64,000 nucleotides of DNA from Saturnia japonica (Eukaryota > Arthropoda > Insecta > Lepidoptera > Saturniidae): assembly GCA_033032175.1 (NCBI GenBank), contig CM065318.1:6138001-6202000 (forward strand), written 5' to 3'. Numbering within the stretch: the stretch's first letter is position 1; each line of letters begins with the position of its first letter. Both the position numbers and the translations under genes were made by a program. The notes beneath the pieces are model-generated. The model worked only from the letters and a program-made list of their open reading frames with translations, had not been told where the DNA came from and made no database searches. This document shows positions 24,501-36,500 of the stretch, one piece after another.

Positions 24501-27500
24501 GGTAAAATAGTCTTCTGTATATGTTTTATAATGTTTGTAACATCGAATAATGTATAAATAACGAGTTTCAAGCTGTTTTAAAGTTGCAATGTTTAACGCT
24601 TTGTATCTACCATGTTTATTAACCTATAATGTTAAAGTTAGTGTTTTTGGATAGATATTTGTGTCTACATTAATGTGAAATAGTTTTTATAGTAATTGAA
24701 TAATTGTAATTAGAGATATTAACGATTTATTGTATTCTGCATACAAGTAATAATAATAACGTAGATAGAGATAGCAATAGTGCAACCACGAAGCACCCCC
24801 GCGGTTAGCGGGCATGCCCATATTTGGTAAAGAGCAGTACGGATAGAGACGCCATCGTCCGACTCGCTCTCCGGCAAACGATATAAAAAGCGCACTACCG
24901 GGGCCAACCGGCACACACGGGTGCCACAAGCTGAAGACTCAAGACTCAAGACTCAAGACTCAAGAAACTGGAAGAAACAGTACCCAGAAGATAGTACCAA
25001 CAAATTGTATTGTGTCTTGAAGAATACAGCGAATTTTATTGTGGTGCCTGTGTGTCATTTTGCATCTTCACTAAGTGTTCAACCCGCCAGCGACCCAGTC
25101 CATTCCGCTCCGTGCTACATCATCGCCGCGCCTACCAGCAGGCACCTCACTGCGTGTGTACCTTAATGTTTCGCCCTCTTCACGCCTAGTAGTTTCGGGT
25201 GTGAGCAGGGTCGGTCGCACGTAGTGAGAGGGGCTCGCACGCACTGGTTTCCAGACAGCTGGTTACCGTAGCGTGTTATCCGCCGTCGGTTATACAGAGT
25301 ACGAGGGAATCGTTTCCGTCGCGTTCGCGCCCTCGGTGCGCGGTCCCGCTCTGTATTGGTTGACGTAGCACATTTGTATATGGGCGTACGCACGCGCCCA
25401 TTTTAATTTCCATTTCTTTATTTTCTCGATGACAGTTGTAATTTGATAGTTGTAGTGTTGTGACCAAATAAGTAATGATATCGATCGCATATATTTACGA
25501 CAGTGACGATTCATCAGATTTTGATTAAAATAAACACATAAATAAAGATTACCTGTCGTTATAATTATTTCGTTTCATTGTCGAGTACCTACCTATACCT
25601 ACTTATTTTACAACAGTTTCGAAAATTTTGAAGAAGTTGGCATTATCAATCAAGAATTAATACTTGTAACATCTTGTAATGAAATATAATATTAGTTAAT
25701 AAATTTGTACAAAAGTATCCGGCAGTAGTTTAGTTTCTTACATTTTGTAAAAAAAAATCAGGTCTGTTAACGTGTTACATTTATCGATATAGCTCCATCC
25801 CTATCAGTTTCTCCGACTCTGGTATAACCTTGTACGTGTGTAAATGTCATATTTTTATAAAATAATGCATACATAATGTAAAAAAAGACGCTCGTTCAAG
25901 TTTTCACAGGAGCTGTCATCGAAAAAATAAAGAAATGGAAATGGTATAACAACGACTTGCCACACGATGTGTTGCAAAGTCGTATGGAGACGCAGCGCCT
26001 GTATAACGGGCAGGTAATCAGAGAGACGAAGCGGTGAGGATGGAGGCGGTGTAACGCCGGAGCGGCATCGCAGCGATACAGCGCAAATTTGCAATATTAT
26101 GACACACACTTCACCAGAACGCAGAGACGTAGTAACAACGGAGGCGTTGCGTTGCGACAAAGCATTGCTCGTGTGGGGCATTCAATGTATTGAAATCATA
26201 GCCTTGCGAGGACGCAACACACAGAGCGCCCGTGTGGCCTCACTCTTAAAGTGTTTTACCTAGACATGGGTAACACTGCGCTACGCCGCGCAATTGCGCC
26301 AACTCAGTTCACTGCACCGGATGTGTCAAAACATTATTCCAAATGTTTCGAAATTAATGAAGTTACGATAATGTAAAATTAAAAAATTATTAAAGACAAA
26401 TGAATTCACATTATTGTCACTGATGGCTAACTTCATCATGTGGCACTTAAGTCACATAATGCGCGCGCAGTTCTCAATTTTACTCTTTGATAAACACGCC
26501 AAATGAAGTGTAACTTCATAAACATCTATCTAGGTAAACTTTAAAAGTAAAACGAACTGATTATAAAATTTCATTACATAAATAATGAAATAAAATTATT
26601 GTGGTTTGCCATTGTGCACGCATATCACGCAATAAGATCTAAGAAACTAAGATTTTTATGAGAATTACGCGTCCATCTATCGTCCATGCGATCAAAGCCG
26701 CGGGCACAGCTAGTTACAAATATAAATATTGTTACACACACCTATGCATAGTAAAATAGTGGTTCAACAAATAATGTTTTAAAAAAAACTAACATCTTTG
26801 GGAATGGTAACTTGTGTAGACGTGTCTTGCTGGTTACCAGAGTTGCCGTTGAAGTTACTACCGCCCCCCTGGGATCCGCGACCGCCGCTACCACCGAAGC
26901 TGCTGCCACCACCAAAGTTGCCGCCGCCAAAACCGCCGCGCGGGGGACCGTTGAAGTTAGAGCGTGGTCCTGGGCCGCTGAAGTCGTTAAAACCGCCTCG
27001 GGGACCAGGAGGTCCGTTACGGCCCATAGGCGGGCCACGCGGCGGGGGGCCACGGCCCGACGGACCCATGGGGGGCAATCCGCGGGGTGGGCCGCGTGGG
27101 GGTCCCCGCGGTCCGCTGCCACTACCACTGCTCCGCGGGCCTCCGCTGCCCTGCCCGTTGCCGAAGCCGCCGTACTCGTCCGCGTAGAAATCATCATAGT
27201 TATGAGGGTCGTAATTCTGAATGGGACCTTTGATAGGTACCTGAAATTTTTAAAGATTGCTATTGAGTTTAATCAGATTTATTTGATGCTTGAAAACATC
27301 TAGATATAAAATCAAATGACTATGAAACAATAAAATAAATCGAAAACATAATTATGTAATAGAAGAGTTGCTCAGAAGCTCCGCAACGTTTATGATGTCG
27401 TTTCATCTCGGAATTTTATTTTTGCTCGTATTATTGACAATTCATATAGCCATTACATAAAAATCGAGTTAATCCGGGCATACAAATAAATAGACAAACA

Positions 27501-30500
27501 AAATAAATTATCATATTTGTGTTGAGGATGAAAATCGGAAAATTTGGAAAAAATTCACATACAAACCGAACTACAGATTTACTAAAATGTATATTTTACG
27601 CATTTAACCAAAACTTCCAAAACTTAGTGAAATATAGATAGTAAATAAATATAAAATAATACTTACTTGTCTTACGAGATCGAGGACCTCTCTGATACCG
27701 GCTATGATAGAGTCAGGCTTACCGAGCAACTGCACGATGCGCTCTGTGCTCTGTGGAGCTTGGTTTGAGAATATCTTCAAGCGAGCACCAGTTTTCTGCG
27801 ACAAACATACTTTAAGAATGTTGAATAATTGAGACCACGAGAACCGGAATGGCTTAAATGCTTTTTGCGAAAAATTTACCTATTAACATGGTCATAATCT
27901 AAAAATGTGCCTTTACAAAACCACAATGATCTAAAGTTATTTACGTGATACTAACATAGATGACATCGTGAATTTCGTTTAGGCTTTCATTGAAAACTTC
28001 AAAATTAAAGATCCAAAGTATCCTACCAGTATAAATCAAGATATAATTGTTTTAGTAGTTACTGTCTTGTTCTTACGGCATCAATTGTTTTGAGTTAGTA
28101 AGAAAAACCATTCTAAAGTTCGAAGTGAGTGATCCTTCAATTCTAGAGCTGTAAAAATCATCAGCGGCTATGTTTTTGGATAGGGGCCCTAAAGCTAACA
28201 GTTAGTTCAGTTTAAAAAAAATTGTTCAATTATTGTCAACTTTAAATATTTTTTAATGGCATCTCGTAAATACTAATTTCGCCAGTGCCATCAACTCAGA
28301 TTGAGTCAATCAACTATTGTCATAAACTTAAATAATTATTTATTTGCAACTGGCTGGCCTGGTGAACGTCGTTCTACCATTTTCCTTACACACACTCCCA
28401 TATTCGGCTCACTCACATAGTATAGTCAGAGTGTATATATATGTACCTATGTAATATATTAATGGATATCCGAATTAAAAGAAAGGTTATAAATGTTTCG
28501 ATTTATTTTGGAAAGGAACTTAGTTGATAGAGACACTGTTGATTACCAAAAATAAAGTTAACATCGTTTACCTACTAATGCTCTAATATTATTAGTTACC
28601 AATTTTCCTTCTAAATAAAATTCTTTGAAAGATATAATATCCGTAACTGAATTACCGGAAACAATTGCACATTTATACAAATAATGAAATTGAAGTGTCT
28701 GTTTATAATGTCAAAATAACAGCTTTTTACTAAATAAGAAAACACCCATTTAAATTTTTTTTGTGTCTTTTGTTCCGGGTAATCTCCGAAACAGTTGAAC
28801 CGATTTTGACAGGACTTTCACTGGTAGATAGCTGAATTTATAGGAAATAACTTAGGCTACTTTTATTTTAGAAAAAGAATTAGAGTTCGCACAAATAAGA
28901 AAAAACTGGTTATGGTGAATCATTTCGGGTGCTTAAATGGCTTACGCTGAGTAAACCATAAGAGATAAAGCAAATTAATATTCTAAATAATTGTAGACAT
29001 TAAAAAGACCTACTAAAAATTCAGCGAGAGTATACATCATCTTCTAAAGAACACCCACAATAAGAATTTTTGTCTTTAAAATAGCCTTTAAGGACCCGCG
29101 CGGTCATTCTGTAGTCCACATGAGCGAAGCCGCGGGCACAGCTAGTCTAAAATAATTTAATATTCGTATCCATAGTCGAAATTGACTACGCTCTCTTAAA
29201 GTATTCAGATACGAAATTTTATATCCGTAATATCCCTGCTTTTGACACTTACATGTTGCTCTAATTTAGTTATCGATACTTTGCGATATATTATCATGCC
29301 CCTAATTTTGACATTTCACAGTCGATCAATACGCATGCGCGAACTAAATCGACCGGCGCACGTGGACGCGTAAGTAACAACACGAACAAACAACATGCGC
29401 GATCCACACGCGACACTCGACAGTGCGCTTTCTCGAACTCACAAAATAAAGCAATTAACCGACTTACACTAATTCGGAGTTACGCGATTTATGAAACTTG
29501 CCAATCAAGATAAAATGAGTGTTGTTGTTCCAATCTTGATAGAAGGGCTCGAAATATTGAAAAAGTGTTCCAATTATAGAAAATAAAAGGTTACATTTAA
29601 TTACAAAAGGGAATAAAAAAATGTAAGAATATTTTGCGGAAGAGGAAAAAGTTTTTTACCTGTCTCAGAAGGCATTAATAAGATGAAGCTTTATTCCTTT
29701 GTTAAAATAATTTCGGATAACGTTTTTTATTTTTGAAATACATTTATAAAATATAATTTGTTGTATTATTTATGATTTCATTATATATTTTTCATCAAAA
29801 TTATTGTTTAGCATATCGTCCAGTCCAATTAAGCATCTTTTGTACGAATTTGTATGCAAAAGTTTACACAGCGTTACGCAAATTCTACTTACACGGTTAT
29901 TGGTCGCTCCCCACGGCGCGGCTCACGTTTCGCATAAGTTCAGAAAATGCTGTAATAAACTATCACTATCTTTATTCGACCGATCATATACACAATAATA
30001 TTTAAATCTCACTTCACTTCACAGTTAATCGCCCACTGTTAATTTTTTATATATATTCTGAACTTAATTTAAAGATACCAAAGAATCAAGTTCGCTTTTA
30101 AATCTATTTAAACAAAGGAGTTAACGAAAAGTAAGAAGAGATAAACGTGCCCGCCGCACCCGATGGCAGTGGTTGACGAAATGAGGTATGGAGTCATGAG
30201 CCCGATAGAGTCGTGCAACACCTGCCTAGTGCCTACCCTCTCCCTTCGCCTTGCACTTGTGTGGCTCCAGAGCAGACCGCATGACACGCGCCACGCCTAC
30301 ATCATAATAAATTCTACTGTAATTTACCTACATATATCTCGAATACAATTGGAAATACATATTATGAAAATATTAACTAAGTCGACTAACATTAGACAGA
30401 TTAAAACAAATATTTAAAATTATGGACAAAGAATTTTTGTCTGATTCGTTATACTTGAAGTTAGATATAGGCTCTTCAATCGTAAACATACAATTTAACT

Positions 30501-33500
30501 ATAGTGTGCAATATATGTACGTAATTATAGGTATTTTGAAATATAATATAAAAAAAAATTTGTGCCTCGTTCGAAAAAATGTAATAAAGGCCGACGACAA
30601 CAGGTTTAAATTAGTGATTGTAGTCAAAACAATTTTTATTAAAAGAAATATCTTGTCTAAACAAACGCAATCAATAAAAACTTTGGAGTTACTTTATCAT
30701 ATAATAATTAGTACATATAGAGCAAATGTATCGACGTGGGAAATTCCCAAGGGCGTCGCCGAGTAATCAGCGATCTAATATGCCATTAAATTCCTTGGAC
30801 TGTATTTGATGGTAAAACTCGGTCGATAGACGGCTGTTTTTGACGAAGCCCTTCTGGCTGGATGACATGGCGGTGCGAGTGTGGTTCGATCGCAAACGGA
30901 AGCGGCTTGCGTGCTTCATAGACCGCCACACCGCGTCGCGCCGCGGTAATTGCGGTTGTCACTGCGACAGACCTGTGTCATACGTGTCACCAACTACTTA
31001 ATATGTCCGACTCTATCAAATTAATGTTTAATTCACTATACACCGAATAACTTTATGTAATATTTAAATGGGGTTTAATGATATTCAAATGAACATACAT
31101 GTAGGTATTTGTAATGGCGCAAAAATCTTGGGATTCTTTAATTTAGTGTAAAATATTTGTATTTCAGGCTAATGATCTTCAAGATGGATTTTTTTGTGAA
31201 ATGTACCTACCAATAAGTTTCAACTACGACATCAAAAAACGAACAGGGATTTTGATGCGCGTAAAATAAAATCTTACATAACAACATTATTTAAAAACCA
31301 TAAAATTCGAAATATCATAAGTCGAAAAACTGTAATTTGAATGCAATTTTTTATTATTTTATTATAACTTGCTAACGATACTTATTCCCTACGAAATACG
31401 AGTTACTAATTAAGCAGACAAAATGGGTGAATATTTTCGTTTTTAGTTTGAACTCGATACAATGTTTGGTTATACATATTGTAACTTTACATCGGCTGAG
31501 ATTATAGTCAAATGCAAAAGTATAAATACAAAATAATGCTATACCTACTGAAAAAGCAATTATTTAACTCTACGAGTTAGGATGTGCCAGAGACTCCCGT
31601 TTGACGTGCGCGGTTTCGTCACTGGACGCGCCGCGCCGCGCCGCACCGCGACGCGCCCCGCGTTTTTCCGACGTACGAAACCCTACCGACACGTGGCCGC
31701 GTGCTACCAAGTACCTAACCGACCACCCCTCAACTCTACCATTACAATACATTGTACAAACTTTCAAGTTTGCGAAGCCAAACGCAACCGAAACAATAGA
31801 ACATTTAGAAAAGAGTCGACGGAATAAAACAACGTAGGTACGTCATTACTCTTTGCAAACCGCGAGTTTCAATTTGTTGCCAAATCCTTAGTATTTTTAT
31901 TTCAAATTGCAAAATTAAAACACTATACACAACGTCGATAGTAGGTATCTGAATTTATGAATATAATCTTACAAAATTTTAGACAAAATTAAAACTAATA
32001 TTCTACATGTTATTATTTTTGCAATATTAGCCCACGGTTTCAACAGTGTTACATTTATTCGACAAACTCTACACCGCACCGCACCGCCGCGCCGCCCAAG
32101 CACCCCGTGTAGCCTTATCGTTTTGTTCCAATTTCCCGTACTTGCCTAAAGCTTGCCAGATTGCTTGACATTCATGGTTACTGCTCCGCTCTTCAGGGCC
32201 GTAGCGTGAAGAACTTTCCTCAATAAATCCATACTGTATACTATAATAATATATTAAATCGGAAAAGTAATTTTAGTTGTTTGTTTGTTTAAACACGCTA
32301 ATCTCTGGATCTACCAGTCGGATTCGAAATATTCTTTTTTTTATATGATAGCCAGATTCATGAGGAATAGTATAGGCTATCTAATGTTAGGTTACAACTC
32401 TCAGCTAGCCTTATGTATTGAATTATGTTAAGTCCAAAGACAAAGCGCCACCTAACTGCTTTACGCGCGTGCGCTGACGTAAAGGTTAATGATACGTAAA
32501 TGTTTTACAAAAATATTGGTTCTTAGTACTATATCTAAAAAAAATCTGCGATACCATATGATTATCTCTTATAAATAAGCCACAATAAAGTTATTTATAA
32601 CAAAAAAGTATTCAAAATTACAAAATGATTTATGAGCAATATTATTAGGCATAGCATATTAATCCTCACGAACGAAAGTTCCTTCATTATTAAGACAATT
32701 TCATGAAGATAAACTTTGCCCTGTATAGCATGTTATCTGGACGGATGTCGTAGTTATTACAATAAAATGGAAAATTAAAATAATTCAACACTCGACTCGG
32801 TAGAACAGGGTACGTTGAAAACCAATATATTGTATACCACAAGAAAATGTTACTAAAAATATTGTCTATAGTGAAGTATTACGAATCATCAATTAGTAGT
32901 TTATTTTACTCGGGTGAAATAATGCTATAAAAAAACAACAAGAATTTTTTAAATCTGGCTGGTAGATCCAGATGTAAGCGCCTTAAATAAACTAAATAAT
33001 CTCTCTATAATTTTAGTATATATCTATATGTATATGTATTTTAGCTATTTGGTCATCTAGTGGTAGCTATGCTTAGCTTGGAATCAAATAGCCACGAGTC
33101 AGATGGATCCCTCATAATATTAGATATTAATGTAATTAAAGGAAGTAAGTATAGATTTTAGAACATTCATAACAGATTATAAGAAAACATCTGTTTCCAC
33201 ATGAAAAGAACTTTTTAATATTAATCTGTATGTGATAATCTTGCCATGTAAGATGGAGAATTATTAATTATTATCTTCTATGTAAATAAAATGATTGTGA
33301 TTTGCCGTTGTGCGCGCGTATCACGCAAAAATTACTGGATACATTTTGATTTTTTTGTTTTAATCCTTAGACACTGGATCCTTATAAAAAGATAATATAC
33401 CGATATCTTTATTCACTAAAAAATATTTAAGCTTTAAGAAACTACATTTTAATAAGCATTATGCGTTCTTCTATCGTCCACGCAAGCGAAGCCGCGGGCA

Positions 33501-36500
33501 TAGCTAGTAAGCTATAAAATGCAAAAAGAGTTTTCTAATCTGACAAACTCTTGAGCTTTATAATATTAGTATAGATCAGCATGAATAGATGCTTTAATGA
33601 GTTTTTACAGCCAGAACAACGTTAAGAGCGACGGATATGGATAGGTACGAGAGAGCCATATGTCGGAAATTGGTATTTATGTAAGGAAGGAGGTGTCGCG
33701 TCACGTCGGTGGAGCATTGTGCAAGCGAGCAGCCCGCGGCCGGGTTCAAGCCAGGTGCGCGCGCGCTTTTTGTGAGGCCTTCCGGCGGCGGCGGCCGTGG
33801 CGGCTGCGTGCGCACCTGCCGCGCCAGCTGCCCCCGCGCACGCGCACGAGCACGGGCACGCTTCGACCTGCACCCACTTACACTCTTTCTGCTCTATCAC
33901 AAGCCGTGTACCTTACTATAAGGCTCCTAAAGCGTTGTTATTAAGGTAAGCGATCACACCAACTCGTGTATCCGAAGCATGGACAATTTGTTCCGACATA
34001 CGCAGTGATTGTTTATGTGACGGACGAGAAAGCCCGACAAATATGTCCATCCATTTTGTTCACAATTTTTCATAATAAAGGAACAGCTTCCGTGGTCTAT
34101 ATATTACGTCCAAAGAGTATGTTAACTATAGAAGTGACTAGTTCACTATCACAGTAGGTATCAAGCTTTCTTTGATCTTGTTCTGATCTGATGAGGACTT
34201 AACACAATGGTATAATGGAATGTGATGTCATTCATAAATATTCACCGCAGGGTCAAAAGCCCCACATTTACAATTACAGTCTTCATGTTAAATTAAGAGC
34301 CAAATAAAAATTATACTCAAATTCTTAAAAGTGTTAATTAACAAAGATACATCCCTAACTACGTATTTCGTAAGAGCAAAGCGATACCAGAAATCGCTAA
34401 ATATCGGCTTCGAAATGACCAATTCATCTTACAAAACAAAGTAATAAAACAATCACATATTATAACAGTAATCGCCCTAAGTATAAATGCAGCAAAAAAA
34501 TAACAACATTTTTTTAAACCAAATTTCAATTCAACTAGATTCAAGAAAGTAGAGAGAGGTCTTTAAAAGCTGTAATATATGCGTTATGTTCTATGTTAAG
34601 TAGAAATTTAATAAGATATTAAAATGTATAAAGCAAAACGTACAATTGATTCCGTTTCAAAAGGAAATCGAACAGTGGATTTACATAGAACAGCTGATCG
34701 ACAATAAAAACAGCAAAAGGATATTTATTTAAAGTGATATCGATTCAGGTAGACGACACGAGGCACAGCACGAATTTCATGTTCGTGTGGAGCGACGTCG
34801 TCACCTACATGATTACAATATAAATTCTTACAAGTTGCAACGTATTTAGATAACTTTTATTCAAAACTAGCTGTGCCCGTGGCTTTGCTCACGTGGACTA
34901 CACAATGCCCGCGCGAATGTTGATCCCCCGCTCCTGGCTATTTTAAAGACAAAAATGCTTATTGTGGGTGTTCCTCGGACTTTTTTGCAGGTCTTTTTAA
35001 TGCCTACAATTATGTTGTACATTAATTTGCTATATCTCTTATGGTTTACTCAGCATAAGCCATTTAAGCGCCCGAATTTATTCACCATGACCATTTTTAT
35101 TTATTTAAAAGTAGCCTAAGTTACTCCCTATATCATCAGCTATCTATCAGTGAAAGTCCCATCAAAATCTGTCTAACCGTTTCGGAGATTACCCGGAACA
35201 AACAGACGACAGACAAAAATTTTAATGTTATAGGTATCGTATATACTTTCATATGTATTTAGTTAAAAAAAACTGTTATTTTGACATTACAAACAGACAC
35301 TTCAATTTTATTAATTCTATAGATGGTACACTAAACAGAGCCTATTATCAATACTACTTAATGTCATATAGCTCAAGAGTTTATGTTTGACCACACAAAT
35401 CTGTGGAACTAACAATTAAATTTAAAAGATCTCATTATATTTATAGCCTATATTATGAGAAAGGTTACAGGCTTTATAACTACATGCTACGACCCTCAGG
35501 AGCGGAATAGTAACCATGAATGTTAAGCAATCTGACAAGCTGTAGAAAAGTACGGAAAGTGAGAAAAAACGATAGCCACGAGTGCGTTGGTAACGTTCCT
35601 TTTTTATATTTAAATATCGTAAAGAATAAGTAAGCATTAACAATTGTTTGATGATCCTAAAATTGGAATTCATAATAAATACAAGAACTTTGTAGTTTGT
35701 AAAGAAAGATTTGAGATATTGATTACATTATATCGTATAGTTAAAAAGTTTGTGAATATGTTTGTTGGTGGTTATCTCCGAAAGTACTGATCCGATTCTG
35801 GAAATCCTTTCACTGATAGGAAGATAGATTATTCCCGAGTGTTATATTTTATACATATTACATTTTATACTATGTATAAATAAAACGAAAGAGGCGTTGG
35901 TAGTTTCTTATAAAAGTAGTAAGTTTGAAGCTTTTTCCTAAAAAAATATATTACACAGATGAGCTTAATGTTCTTATGTATGTTTTATTTGATAACATTT
36001 CATTTACCTTAATAAGGGACAAGTAATAGTTATAAGCAATAGGAATTTGGTTAAGAATCGAGATTAAATAAAAATTTCAATATAAAACACGAATTTAGAT
36101 AACTTTTAAAAACTGAATCATCAAAAACATCCGGCCGATGAGGAGATAAAGCGCGAGCTCCAATGCGACAGCTGTGTGCGCATCTGCCCTTCATCCCAAT
36201 GCAACCACGTGGCCCGTTTAACTCATATAGGTGTACGTTGGAAAAAAAATCTCATGTGTATAACTGTACCTTCGACAGATGACTGAAACGTGTTGTTAAA
36301 AGCTCGGCCGCATCTGCTATACACCTTTAATTATCGAACGCAATAAATAAGTCGTCGGTTATTTTAAAACATGCGCCGTACTCACCTCCCGCAATTCCTT
36401 GATCTTAGCGCCGGCCTTCCCTATCACGCAGCCGGCCCTGCTTTGATGTATCAATACACGAACGTCCAAATCCTGGTCGATGTCCGCTTTGGGTCCTCTC

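Larger units (their letters stand above)
24090..26793 (-). other. bl: hnRNP K intron 7 (2.7 kb) with GC-rich block and repeats
   Basis: The intron holds a GC-rich block at 24780-25420, four copies of gactcaa at 24936-24963, a TIR element (25959-26238), the 26255-26325 repeat and a family C end (26597-26716). No exon is supported. Confidence 0.55.
27796..36385 (-). other. bl: hnRNP K intron 5 (8.6 kb) with CpG-rich islands and repeats
   Basis: This is the largest intron, splitting KH2. Short GC/CpG-rich islands stand out of AT-rich DNA at about 29330-29450, 30150-30300, 30865-30965, 31590-31700, 32070-32110 and 33690-33880. Repeats include copies of family A (28678-29146, 34866-35324), family B (32275-32510, 35437-35560) and family C (33296-33511). 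I found no exon in the islands that joins the KH frame. Confidence 0.6.

Noticed and set aside
26798..27303. Long frames opposite and alongside hnRNP K exon 7
   Set aside because: They are shadows of the GC-rich Gly/Pro/Arg linker; only the minus frame that joins KH2 and KH3 in phase is real.
30422..30766. 114-codon + frame in hnRNP K intron 5
   Set aside because: AT-driven composition (Ile, Lys, Asn, Tyr), no splice sites or homologous motif; likely chance.
31570..31837. Arg/Ala-rich frames near 31.6 kb
   Set aside because: Same reason: a CpG-rich patch with low-complexity translation.
33622..33944. Ala/Arg-rich frames on both strands
   Set aside because: All frames are open because of the GC-rich island; none shows domain features.
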